A stretch of DNA of 64,000 bases from positions 206,570-270,569 of the forward strand of contig KV918842.1 in NCBI GenBank assembly GCA_002049455.2, in the 5' to 3' direction. This document shows positions 54,041 through 63,945 of the stretch, one piece after another. A program made the translations under genes and the position numbers. The notes beneath the pieces are model-generated. The model had not been told where the DNA came from. It made no database searches and saw only the letters and a list, made by a program, of their open reading frames with translations. Source of the stretch: Porphyra umbilicalis. Taxonomy: Eukaryota > Rhodophyta > Bangiophyceae > Bangiales > Bangiaceae. Each line of letters starts with the position of its first letter. Position 1 is the stretch's first letter.

Positions 54041-55681
54041 GCACGCCTTGACAATGTGGGCCCAGTAGTCGCGGCGCTGCGCATCCGTGGCGCATTTCAC
54101 AGAAAAGGTGGAGGGGAAACTGGCCAGCAACGCACGACGGGCGCGCCCATCCGTTGTGGCTAGAACCAGCAGCGGCGTGCCGACGGGCACGTCCTGGAGC
54201 GCCGCCTCAAAAACGCGCGAGTCCGTCGAGTCCCCCGCCGACGGGTCGTCCACCCACAAGTCTGCGTGGGGGATGAAGAGCACGGCCGGCGCGGCGCACG
54301 TGGCGGCGAGAATCGTCTCTGCCAGCCGCTGCTGGGGGGTGCGCGCCCCAGCCCCACGTGTCAGCGACACAAAGCCCGCGTCATAGATCGGCATTGGTGT
54401 CAGCGCATGCAGAACGGCACCCGCGACGGTGCCTGGGCACATCCCCTCGTCCCCGTCAATGAGCAGTCGCTGGGGCAAAATGGGGAGGGCCGTGGCCAAG
54501 GCTCTAAAGTCAGTGTCCGCGCCGCACCCAACCGCCGCTGCGGCGGCGCAACGCCCAGGCACCGACAGGAGCCGCTGGACGGGAAAGTGGCGAATGAGAA
54601 ACGCCCGCACGTCGGCCAGCGTCGATGCCAGCAGCGGCGCCACGCGTTTCGGGAGCGGCCGCCGCAGGGGCGGCGGCGCCCCGAGCCGCGTGGACTGTTC
54701 GCGCCGGTAGAGGGTGTCCTGCCAGTCGACACGCACGTCGACAGGGGCGTCGGCAGCCTCCTCAATCGAGTCGGGCCACCCCGGAAACCGCCGCGCGAGG
54801 ACGGTCGTGGCGGCGTCGTCACAGAGGCCCGCGAGCTCGGCCCCCGACCAGTCGTCGGTGTGGGCGGCGATCCAGGTCGCGTCCGCGGCGTCCATGTGCA
54901 CGCCCGCTGCGGCGGCCGACACGCGCATGATCGCCGCGCGGCCGGCCGCGTCGGGGAGCCCAAAGCGCAGCTCCGTACCAAACCGACCGGGCCGACGAAA
55001 CGCGCGATCGATCAGGTCGACACGGTTCGTCGCCGCAACAACCAACACCCGGTCCCGCCGCACCAACCCGTCCAGGAGTGCCAACAGCGTGGCGATCATC
55101 GGGATCGACTCTTGGCGCCCGTCGGTGCGCGCGGCCGCGATTGCGTCAAACTCGTCGAAAAAAATGATGGACGGCTGCGCGGCGGTGGCGGCGTCAATCA
55201 CACGCCCGACGCGCTGTTCGCCCTCACCAATAAACTTGGAGAGGAGCTCGCCACCATTGACGACCCACAGGGGCACCGTGGTGCCCCCATTGAGCGCCTT
55301 GGCACGGCCCGCCAGCAGGCGGACGGCCAGCGTCTTGCCCGTCCCGGGGGGGCCCGTCAACAAAACCCCATTCTTGGTCGAGGCCCCCGCCGCCCGTCGC
55401 GCGTCGGGCATCAGGAGGACGGCGAGGGCGACTTTGAGGGCGTCCACGTTGGCCGCTTGGCCGGCAAGCGCGTCCCATCCCAGCGTATCGTCGGGCAGTT
55501 GCAGCGGCTCGGGCGGTGGCGTCGTCGACCGCGGCGAGTCGGGGGACGCGCGGCGCCCGGCGTCGGGCGTGCGGGTGCGGTGGCGCTGCCGTCGCTGCGG
55601 CGGTGGCTGCTCCTCCTCCTGGTGCTGTGGACGCGGAGGGGGCGGGCCAGCCAACAACGAACAAAAGGAACCATAATACAT
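54023..55681 (-). CDS. ATAD2/Yta7-like double AAA ATPase
   Basis: The frame from ATG 55681 has 552 codons. The first AAA domain is complete: LGWDALAGQAANVDALKVAL, Walker A GPPGTGKT (residue about 109), Walker B IIFFDEFD (about 170), sensor ATNRVDLIDRAF and arginine finger RRPGRF. The second is degenerate, without Walker A (LLIDGDEGMCPGTVAGAVLH), but keeps VLFIPHADLWVDDP and LLVLATTDGRARRALL. This pairing, an active AAA followed by an inactive one, is the ATAD2/Yta7/Abo1 layout. Those hexamers act on histones H3-H4 and regulate nucleosome density. The true N-terminus may lie further upstream: a CCACAG acceptor precedes residue 23, so ATG 55681 is provisional. The C-terminal piece is described separately. 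Confidence 0.8.
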   Translation of the reverse strand: MYYGSFCSLLAGPPPPRPQHQEEEQPPPQRRQRHRTRTPDAGRRASPDSPRSTTPPPEPLQLPDDTLGWDALAGQAANVDALKVALAVLLMPDARRAAGASTKNGVLLTGPPGTGKTLAVRLLAGRAKALNGGTTVPLWVVNGGELLSKFIGEGEQRVGRVIDAATAAQPSIIFFDEFDAIAAARTDGRQESIPMIATLLALLDGLVRRDRVLVVAATNRVDLIDRAFRRPGRFGTELRFGLPDAAGRAAIMRVSAAAAGVHMDAADATWIAAHTDDWSGAELAGLCDDAATTVLARRFPGWPDSIEEAADAPVDVRVDWQDTLYRREQSTRLGAPPPLRRPLPKRVAPLLASTLADVRAFLIRHFPVQRLLSVPGRCAAAAAVGCGADTDFRALATALPILPQRLLIDGDEGMCPGTVAGAVLHALTPMPIYDAGFVSLTRGAGARTPQQRLAETILAATCAAPAVLFIPHADLWVDDPSAGDSTDSRVFEAALQDVPVGTPLLVLATTDGRARRALLASFPSTFSVKCATDAQRRDYWAHIVKACLDKFE

Positions 55682-58165
55682 CGCCGAGAGGTTCTGGGCG
55701 CCGCCCGTGGCAGGTGATCGGGGGGGGGGGTGGTGGGCGGGGCCTCGGGCGGGTCCTCGGTGCGCCTGCCACCCCGAGCGCCGGCACCTCGGCCGGCAGC
55801 GGGGGGGGGTGCAGGCGGGCGCGCCCCGGCAGACGACAGCGGGAGGCGCCCAAGGCCGGCGGCGACGGCCCGCCGGCCCCCCCTGCCCCGAGCCGCGCCG
55901 CCCACGCCGCGCCGACCAGCGCCGGGGGGGGGGGGCACCCCAGCGCCCGCGCGGTCGCCACCGGCACCGTCATCTCGCGTGGCATGCGCCTTGCCGACCA
56001 TGTTGGCAAGCGAGGCGAGCCGCCGCCACGTCACAAGGGGGGGGGGGGGGGGGGGCGCCCGACCGACGAGGCCACGGGGGCAGTGGGGGTGGGGTGGGAG
56101 GAGGGTGTCGCTGCCTGGACCACCGCGTTGTCCGTCTCTGCCCCGACCCGCAGCGCCAACCAATCATTTATAGGGGCTCGCGCCCGCGGGACGACCAATT
56201 GCGATAGACCGACAGCCCAGTCTCATCAACAGGAATGCAGCCGTGCCCCACACCAGAAACCACAACCGCCAGTCCCGTGGGCCCTGCGGCAGAGCCGTTC
56301 AATACCACAGTCGGTGTTTGCACCCACCACCCATATAATACCGTACTGTCTAGCAATTCTGGATCAGTGACGCAAAGCTGGATCACCGGAATCGTCGATT
56401 CCAGCTCATTTGCCCGGTTTGATACCGCTTTTTCTCTCCACTGTAGCGCTGCTACAAAAAGACAACAGCGGAGGGAGAAAAAATATGCCAACAGAAAGCC
56501 CAGAGGAAGGCGCATCCTTTGCTGTTGTTATTGCTGATCCCCCAATTCTGTCCTGTAAAGATCGGGCCGGACGTGCACTGCTGTCGGGCATCTCGACCAA
56601 TGAGAGATCTGCATTCTTTGCCGTTCCACCACCCTTCCTGGGCGATGAGGACAGCATTGGGGGGTCAGCACTATGTGCCCTCGTATGCTCGAAAAAAAAC
56701 AGAGACGGTCGGGTGTGGCGATGGTGGAGGAGGCCGTCCTGTTGGCGTCAAGTGCCCGTACCATGGCAGATCCGACCGATCGACCACCACAAACCGTTGA
56801 TCCGGCGCGTTGGTGATCGGGGGCACTACTCCTCCCGGCTGGCACTCATCCGCGAGCGCACACGTTCTCGCCGTCTCGTCCACTCGTTGCTGCAGAGTGC
56901 CCGCGCGCACGCCCTCCCGTCAACGCCCCCTGTCTGTGCCAGGGACAGGAGCCTCTCAGTCCACAGGTGGGCACCCGGTCGTGCCCGAGGGCCGACTGGG
57001 GCGGTCTCCTCGCCCTTTGTAACCGGTGGCAGTGTCGCTCAACGGCCACGACTCATCTGTCACCGACCACCACACCACCACCGCACCACGACCACCCATT
57101 CCCGCCCCCTGCTCACTGGTTCCTCCACCACGCAACGCGTCTTGAGTGCGCTGAGGGTCATTCTAAATACACCAGCCCAAACGCCCCGAACGTCGGAACG
57201 CTAAACGGCCATATCGACATCCCATTGGGCCACGTGGCCTCGGCTGGGATGCTTGGCCGATGGAAATCAATATGCGGCAGACGCGTATCCTAGTGCTACC
57301 GCAAATGCGCGTCAACAGGGGTGGTGTGGGCAGCGTTTGCAAGGGCGGCGCCGTGGATAAAATCGGGGAGCACAAAAGGCACGAAAACTCGAGAGCAAAA
57401 GCGGTGACGCAGCACTCCCACAAGCAACACCCCGACCAGGGGTGGTGCTCATAGAGACGCTGCGTCGTGCCGGAGGCTGCGCCACCGCCCGCTAGCCGGT
57501 GCCGGCTACTGGTTCTATACCCTCAAACGGTGTCTGCACAGGCCCCACCCCCCCGCTCGTGGGCGTCCCCAGAGGGGGGAGGGGGCCTTCGACCGGCACC
57601 CAACAGGCTGACAACGGGGGGGCACGCGTCCACACCCCCCGGGTGCCAGCAACACAGCAAAGGCCCAGCGCCCTAGGGGCTGCCCGGGGCCCTCCGGCGC
57701 CCCTACGTAGGCGCCGGGTCAAACATCAAGACGACGACGGGTCCTCCCCAAGCGGGTCGGCCCGTCAAATCAGACAACAACCGCAACGTGGCGCCGCCCG
57801 GCGCACCACCCGCGGCGCGCAATCCAGTCAATCAGACGCCGCGCGCGGTCCCACCACACCGCCGCGCCCCGTCATTGGCCACCGCCGAGGGCCCCCATCA
57901 CGCCGTGCGCGAGGTTGACGCCATGGCTGACAGTGACACGAATCGTAGATTCACAGGCACCTCGCCCGTGCGAGTGGCTCGGCCGCTCGCAATGACCAAC
58001 GACACACACACACGAGCAGCAAGGCGCTGGGGGGTCATGAGCACCCCTCGTGTGGGGTTGACACAATGGGCGGCATTCACGGAGGAGTCGATGTCCAGTG
58101 CCTCTGTCTGTCCGCCCACAATTCCATTTGTATTTGTTACCTGGCCAAGGCGGGCAAAGCTTATC
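55682..58165. other. 2.5-kb stretch without a supported gene
   Basis: Bases 55700-56160 are GC-rich, with G runs near 55721, 55807, 55923 and 56038. They may include upstream exons or promoter of the ATAD2-like gene. Bases 56160-58100 have mixed composition and many short frames without domain character. No repeats or RNA genes were recognised. Confidence 0.4.
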
Positions 58166-58765
58166 GGATTATCCGGTGAGAAGAGAGGCATGGACATCTG
58201 GGAGCAAAAGTACAAAGACTTTGATCTACCACCGTGTTGTCGCTGCTGGTGCAGGTCTAAGAAAGGCACATGTCATGCCACGTTGTGACATGGCAATGAC
58301 ATGTCAGTGTCACGCCCCACGGGGTCGATTTCGCCAATGTCATGACACTGGAAATGTCATGACATGTCACCACGTGTCAGACCCCCCCCCCGATCCTGTG
58401 CCTAAAAACGCATGCAGAGAATGCGACCAAGCGCGCACCATATGAGGGGGGTCCCTGATCCGCACCAAGTCCTCAAAATCGATTCCTGCGGGGTCAAAAT
58501 CGCACTGTCGCGAGGTCGTTCGCAACAAGCGGATTCTGTGCCAGCCAAATTCATATTCAAAGGTGGGCTACTATGTCGCTGCAGCAGCGACACGGTGACA
58601 CCGTGTCGAGACATCTGATGGGAATCGATGGACAGGAAAATGTCACCGCGACACCGTGCCAACTCTATGGAGGTCCCACTGGGCCGCCTACAGTCAGCGC
58701 GCCGAGGGTGTCGTCAGACGCCACATTCGCCCGGTGCCATTCGACTGAACAGCGGGCCCGCCGGA
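58166..58765 (-). repeat. diverged copy of the CCAGATGACC element
   Basis: TTATCCGGTGAGAAGAGAGG then CATGGACATCTGG matches the reversed motif at 52175 and 63950, followed by ACCACCGTGTTGTC. At 58698-58765 it carries the same inner block as 52283-52350 (CGCCGAGGGTGTCGTCAG and GAACAGCGGGCCCGCCGG). Extra sequence of about 370 bases, with CATGTCATGACA-type repeats near 58268-58378, separates the two parts. Confidence 0.6.
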
Positions 58766-59426
58766 TCCCATCGTATGCTTGACACACAGTACACACAGGG
58801 TCGGCCGCGTGGTCGAAATTGCCACAACAAATGACAGCTGGCGCGTTTACAATACCCTGTTGTTTGTTTTTTGTTTGAGATGCACAAATGTCTCGCACAC
58901 AGTCACAGTACGGTCCCGAATTGCCCAAATGGGGCGCGTGTAACCAGGTACGGTTTTTAGTGTGCGGAGACACCGTTCCGGGGCAAAGATTCATAAAGGG
59001 GGGGGGTTGCGTGATTGGAGCGGCGTGCGTTCGTGGGTGGCTTGAGCTCTCCAGGTGTGTGGTTTTCAGGGTGTAGAGCGGCATCGGGCAAAGGTGTAGG
59101 CGTCTCAACCGACTCAAAGCCATTCCCCACAGCTCCACCTCTGTTGGTTGAGGATTGCAATGATGTTACCGCCACAACGTTTTGTTGAGGATCAGCCATA
59201 CAGATGATCCTCACACTGCTGTGGCCCACTCCTCCCACCATTCACACGCCGCGTGCACTGGCTGTACGGTCAGTCCGAGTGACCATAATCGTCCAATCAA
59301 GGCTGGTGTATGCTGAAACGTGAGCGGCCGACGCGGCCGTCCAAGCTATGTTGCAACCTACACCCACACCGACGACACGCACGAACAACAAACACACAGT
59401 CGATCTCTCCCTCTCACGGGCCCGCG
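58766..59426. other. 3' flank of the methyltransferase-SET gene
   Basis: No coding sequence is supported. It should include the 3' untranslated region of the minus-strand gene. No repeat was recognised. Confidence 0.45.
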
Positions 59427-62400
59427 TCACGCCGATTGGGGCGTCGTGCCAGAGGACGCTGCGAGCATCGCGTTGACTCGACCCCAATCAAAGTCGGCCC
59501 CATAGTCGAGAAACAGCTCCTCCCCAAAGGCGACGTCCGCCGTGGCCACAACCGTCAACAGGTCGGGGTGCACCATGTCGGACGGGCACTTGAGGGGCCG
59601 CAAGCGCAGGTGCACGTTGGGCTTGCGGGAGAGCGTCGAGCCGTCCGCTTGAAAGTTGACCTTTTCGGCGCCACTAACCGCCCCATAGTGGTTGATGTAG
59701 CCACACGCGCAGCCGACAGACGGGACGAGCCAAACCTTGGGCGGCGGCGGAGCACCGCGCCGCGCCTTGAGCGGCACCAAGTGCGCATTGCGGCTAAACG
59801 TCTGGTGGGTGATGCGGGCCGTCCCCCTCATCGTGCCATACGGTCTGTGGGGGTGGTCTTGCAACGTCTTCAGACGGAGGTCCTTAAAGACGAGCCCCCC
59901 CCACATGGACCCAACCTGGTCCCCGACGCGCAAGCCGCCGGGGTGGCTGACAAAGACGCCCAAGCCACCAAAGGGGACGCCCGACGAGGCGACGCGCACC
60001 CGACATGCGGTCGCGTCCGCAGCTCGCACAGTGGCCGTGTCGGCACACTCGAAAACCGCCCGCATCTGCTGCGGCCAGTCGTGCACCGGCTGGACGAGGA
60101 GGTCGTCGAGGCCCTTGACGGTAAAGAAGTCGTTTGCCACAGTGGTGGCCAGGGAGACGAGAAAGTGGACGATGTGTGTCGGCACCCGGGTGTGTGCCGG
60201 CTCGCCGGCTTTCAGGGTCAATGCCGACAACAGCCACTTGGTCGACGACGAGGGCTGAGGGCGACGCGCGGCGAGCTCGGCGGCCACCCTTTGCACAGCG
60301 TCGAGCAGCTGCGGTGTCACCCCACCTGCACCTTGATTCGCCTTGGCCCAGTCGACAAACGCAAAGTAGGTGCGACGACGCGCGGCCTTGACGACCACGT
60401 CGTCGACGTCGCAGCCGTAAAACGTGCGTCGCGTCTGCACACACGCGACCGCCGTCGTGCCCGTCCCCATAAACAGGTCGAGGACCGAGTCACCCGGGTG
60501 AGAAAAGCGGGACACCAGCTCCCGCACGCACCCGACCGACTTTTGCTCGGGGCGCAACCACTTGCCGTCCTCGTTGTACACAATCTCCAACGGGCCAGGC
60601 GGAGCGACGTTGGTGATCGCGTTGCAGTGGGCGGGCAGGGGAGACGAGGTGTGGTTGTGATTCTTATAGCTCACCATGCGATGCGTCCCGGCGCCGCCGC
60701 CCTTACGCGTCGCGTGGATGGCCTTGTCCACCCAATTGGCCAGCGTCGTGCTGGAGCGGCCACCCCCACCGCCGTTGGACGACACTGAGACCATGGAGCA
60801 CGGGTCGACGCTCCACTCGGGCTCGCTCCGACCCTTCAGCGCCGTCGCCGTCCGTAGGTTGGACAGGATGGCATGCCACTTGGGAAACTGCAAGTCGGAA
60901 CACTGGATGATGAGCTGGCCGCCGTGACGCACCATCCCAGTCACGTCGCGCGCCACCGCCAGCATGTCCCGCTCCGACAGCCGGTCATGGGCAGAGTTGG
61001 GTTCCCCGCGCTCCAGCCGTGTGCCGTAGGGCGGGTCCAAGTACGCCAGTTGAATCTTGTTCTTGAGGTTGGCCGTGGGGAACTGCCAAAAGTTGCACGA
61101 TACCATATGGACACGCGCCGCGAGGGCGCCCTCAATGAGACGCACGTCGGCGACGCTGACGGCAGAGAATGGTCGGCCGTCGGCCACGGCATCGAGTATG
61201 TCCGAAGAGGGCGCCCCATCGGCCAACTTGGCGGGCGCCTCGTCGTCCAGCCACAGTTCCCGCAGGGAGGGCACAAGGACGGGCACCACGCCACCAACGA
61301 GAGCCGACTCGTGGGGGAGAAAGGAGCAGACGCTCACCTTGCCCCTGTCCGTTTGCCGCGACAGCGGCTCGTACGTCGCGGACCACAACTCTGGGGACCC
61401 CAGCACGTCGCTCATGTGCCGCTCGTACTGCGCCGCCGCCTTGCGCAGCAGCCGATCGTCGTCGGGGGAGTTGGTAAAGGTCGCCAGCGCCACGGGGTCG
61501 ACCACGTCGGGGTCCATGGACGTTGGCAGACCATGGAAGAGGCGGTACCGCTGGCACCGCGGGGAGAAGCCATCCGAAGGGTGCAACAAGGGCTTCAACT
61601 TGCACTCCTCGGCGCACCACACCAAGTACGGCCAAAACATCGTCATGGCGTCTGCGTAGCCACACTTGGCCGCGACAACGTCCCAGGACCGGTTGACGAT
61701 CATGGCGGCGTACGACACGCGCACAGTCCGCACGTCGCGCTCGACAACAGCGCCGGGGGTTTTCGACGCTGCCGCACCGGCCACTGACTTTCCCTTGGCA
61801 GACGCCGACAGCCGCTTTTGCTTCTTGGCCGACAACGTCTGGCCCGTACCACGCCCCCGGGTGGTACCGTCCCCGTCGTCGTCGCCGTCGGGGTGCGCCT
61901 TCCCCTCGCGCACGTCTGCCATGAGCTGCAAAACGAGCCACACGCGCTCGTCCAAGGTGCTCAGGGGGCCGCTGACCGGGTCGAGCGGGTCGTCCAACAG
62001 CTCCGGCACCGCGCCCCCTGCCGCCGACCCCGCGGCGGTGGCAGACGCAGGTGCGCCTCGATCACGAGGCACCAAACCGTCGCCTTGATCGTCCTCATCC
62101 GCGTCCATGTCCGCGGCCTTGCGCTTGATACCCTTTCCGGTCCCCGGCATCGGCAACAGATGCTTGCTCTGCTTCTTGGCCGCAGCGCGTCGCACCTTGT
62201 CGATACCCGCCTGCCCCTCATCCGGCCGCGTCTGGATGTAGCTGACCATCACCTGCCACCGACGGAGGGCGCCCGCAACGGCGGCCGTGTGTGCTGCACC
62301 CTTTTCCGTCCGTCGAGGCGTCGCGGCGAGTGCGGCAAGGCGGTCCCGCATAGCCATCTCACGACGCCCGCTGCTCACCTTGGGCCACGCAAAGCCGCTC

Positions 62401-63575
62401 AAGTCCCGCCACTGCAGGGCCACCGGATATCGACAAACCAACGCGTCAACCCGGACGCGCGGCGTCCGGTCCGGCGGTCGGTCGCGGACGATCACACCCA
62501 ACCCGCCGACGGACGACACGAACCCAGGGGCGGGCACAGGGGTGGCCACCCGCGAGCTGGGACCGCCCCCGGTGGCCGCCGACGCGTCTGTCGGAGCGAC
62601 CGGCGGCGCCTGCTCCGCCGGCCCGTCAGCGTCGACCAGCACATCCTGCAGCTGCTCCAAACGGTGGCTCATGAAGAGCAGGAGCTCCCACAAGCGCGTG
62701 TCCACGGGGGTGCCCCCCGCACTCCGCGCACGGTGCAGGTTCCACGTCACCCAGGCCTTGCACCACATGAGGACGGCGTACCACAAGTACGTGCGCTCCT
62801 GACTCAACTTGGCGAGCAGAGCCGTGCTTGACGTTGACGTCGGTGCCATGGACGTCACCCTGGTCTTGAGTTGCACAATCGACACTTTTGGCCAATAGGC
62901 AGCTCGCGCAGCGTCGCTCGGGAGCTTTTCGAGGTGCTCGTTCACCACCTCGTCTCGCACGACGACCGCCGCAAGGACCACGTCCATGGCGGCCATGGCC
63001 TTGACATTCTCGGCCACCCACTGCAAACCAATGGCTTCAACGGTGCGGCTACCGTCGCGCGGGTTCGCAGCAGACGCTTGGGAGACGGCGTCCTTTGCCA
63101 AGAGCATCGGGAGGCGGTGGAACCTGTCGGCAAACGTACCGTTCCTAGCGCCGCGGAGCGCCGCCTCGAAGCGGGCGTGCCCCGACACGAGCACCACGGC
63201 GTCCTCCCCCTCCACCTTGCGGCCAGCGCATGGCGCTTGGGCGTACTCCTTGAGGGAGGTCACGCCCACGTCGACCACGTGCTCGTCGTGTACAGGCCGA
63301 ATGTCCGTCCAGTAGCGCACCATGGAGAGGTGCACCCAACAGGTGGCGTTGGGCGACTGCTCTCGCCAGTTGGCAATAGGAACACCCTCAACGTCCGTCA
63401 CCAGCGCCTCGTCCTGTGCACGTGCTGGGCGCACAACCGGAGCCCGAGGGCCGTCGGGCGGCACCGTCGGCGCCCCATGAGGGACCCCCGTCGGCGTAAC
63501 TGTCGCGGGCGCCACCGTCTCGGCGGGTGGCCCGGCCGCCGGGACGCGTGGCGTGGGCATGGCACGCGCGGGCAT
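59427..63575 (-). CDS. ParB-like / beta-class DNA methyltransferase / SET domain fusion
   Basis: One uninterrupted frame of 1382 codons from ATG 63575 (MPARAMPTPRVPAAGPPAET) to TGA 59427. Residues 60-145 resemble a ParB-like fold ending in VVLVSGHARFEAALRG. The middle is helical with a nuclear-signal-like GIKRKAADMD. The methyltransferase has IQLAYLDPPYGT (residue 847), then LRPEQKSVGCVRELVSRFSH, GDSVLDLFMGTGTTAVAC (1033) and FYGCDVDD. Motif IV before motif I defines the beta class, and DPPY favours N6-adenine over N4-cytosine. Residues 1180-1370 are a compact SET domain: GLGVFVSHPGGLRVGD, GYINHYGAVSGAEKVNF (1295) and GEELFLDYGADFDWG (1357). The frame is open to 63890, but a TATA box inside that extension makes 63575 the likely start. 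The lack of introns and the bacterial-type domains suggest acquisition by transfer. It probably acts in the nucleus on DNA and on a protein lysine. Confidence 0.85.
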   Translation of the reverse strand: MPARAMPTPRVPAAGPPAETVAPATVTPTGVPHGAPTVPPDGPRAPVVRPARAQDEALVTDVEGVPIANWREQSPNATCWVHLSMVRYWTDIRPVHDEHVVDVGVTSLKEYAQAPCAGRKVEGEDAVVLVSGHARFEAALRGARNGTFADRFHRLPMLLAKDAVSQASAANPRDGSRTVEAIGLQWVAENVKAMAAMDVVLAAVVVRDEVVNEHLEKLPSDAARAAYWPKVSIVQLKTRVTSMAPTSTSSTALLAKLSQERTYLWYAVLMWCKAWVTWNLHRARSAGGTPVDTRLWELLLFMSHRLEQLQDVLVDADGPAEQAPPVAPTDASAATGGGPSSRVATPVPAPGFVSSVGGLGVIVRDRPPDRTPRVRVDALVCRYPVALQWRDLSGFAWPKVSSGRREMAMRDRLAALAATPRRTEKGAAHTAAVAGALRRWQVMVSYIQTRPDEGQAGIDKVRRAAAKKQSKHLLPMPGTGKGIKRKAADMDADEDDQGDGLVPRDRGAPASATAAGSAAGGAVPELLDDPLDPVSGPLSTLDERVWLVLQLMADVREGKAHPDGDDDGDGTTRGRGTGQTLSAKKQKRLSASAKGKSVAGAAASKTPGAVVERDVRTVRVSYAAMIVNRSWDVVAAKCGYADAMTMFWPYLVWCAEECKLKPLLHPSDGFSPRCQRYRLFHGLPTSMDPDVVDPVALATFTNSPDDDRLLRKAAAQYERHMSDVLGSPELWSATYEPLSRQTDRGKVSVCSFLPHESALVGGVVPVLVPSLRELWLDDEAPAKLADGAPSSDILDAVADGRPFSAVSVADVRLIEGALAARVHMVSCNFWQFPTANLKNKIQLAYLDPPYGTRLERGEPNSAHDRLSERDMLAVARDVTGMVRHGGQLIIQCSDLQFPKWHAILSNLRTATALKGRSEPEWSVDPCSMVSVSSNGGGGGRSSTTLANWVDKAIHATRKGGGAGTHRMVSYKNHNHTSSPLPAHCNAITNVAPPGPLEIVYNEDGKWLRPEQKSVGCVRELVSRFSHPGDSVLDLFMGTGTTAVACVQTRRTFYGCDVDDVVVKAARRRTYFAFVDWAKANQGAGGVTPQLLDAVQRVAAELAARRPQPSSSTKWLLSALTLKAGEPAHTRVPTHIVHFLVSLATTVANDFFTVKGLDDLLVQPVHDWPQQMRAVFECADTATVRAADATACRVRVASSGVPFGGLGVFVSHPGGLRVGDQVGSMWGGLVFKDLRLKTLQDHPHRPYGTMRGTARITHQTFSRNAHLVPLKARRGAPPPPKVWLVPSVGCACGYINHYGAVSGAEKVNFQADGSTLSRKPNVHLRLRPLKCPSDMVHPDLLTVVATADVAFGEELFLDYGADFDWGRVNAMLAASSGTTPQSA

Positions 63576-63578
63576 AGG

Positions 63579-63600
63579 GGGGGGGGGGGGGGGGGGGGGG
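63579..63600 (+). repeat. homopolymer of about 22 G in the 5' leader
   Basis: It lies four bases upstream of the predicted start codon of the minus-strand gene. Such runs are unstable and error-prone; its length does not affect the frame from ATG 63575. Confidence 0.8.
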
Positions 63601-63740
63601 CGGCGAACCGTCGAGCACCACGCCGACGCAAACTTTGCTGCCGCGGCACCGACACCCCAAAAGGCACGCAGTGTGGGGGGTCCCCGCGTGTCTCGGGACC
63701 GTGCGGCGAGCTCCGCCAGCGCAGGGCTCGACGAGGCAAC

Positions 63741-63750
63741 GTATTTATAG
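63741..63750 (-). promoter_or_regulatory. TATA box of the methyltransferase-SET gene
   Basis: On the minus strand the sequence is CACTATAAATACG, about 170 bases upstream of ATG 63575. Transcription would start near 63710 and the leader would contain a run of about 21 C (minus strand) just before the start codon. If the upstream ATG at 63890 were used, this box would lie inside the coding region. Confidence 0.6.
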
Positions 63751-63945
63751 TGAAAAACGACGCCCAGACCCAGGGTGGGACGACTCGGCCCGTTTGTGCG
63801 CGGAACACAGCCCGACGGTGGCTCGAACGCCGCGCGCGGGAGACGACGTGCGGGCGACCCGACAGATACGGGTTGCAACGGCGTCCCCATCCATACAAAA
63901 AGTCCACGTAATTGTCACCAAGCGACGCCGCTGGAACGCTCTCGT

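Noticed and set aside
54266-55717. 483-codon plus-strand frame opposite the ATAD2-like gene
   Set aside because: The minus strand carries clear AAA motifs; the plus frame is a mirror.
59310-60788. 492-codon plus-strand frame
   Set aside because: It is antisense to the methyltransferase-SET gene, rich in Arg and His, and has no domain-like sequence.
59427-63575. Bacterial restriction-modification system
   Set aside because: No endonuclease or specificity gene nearby, a SET domain is fused in, and the surroundings are eukaryotic with introns and a TATA box.
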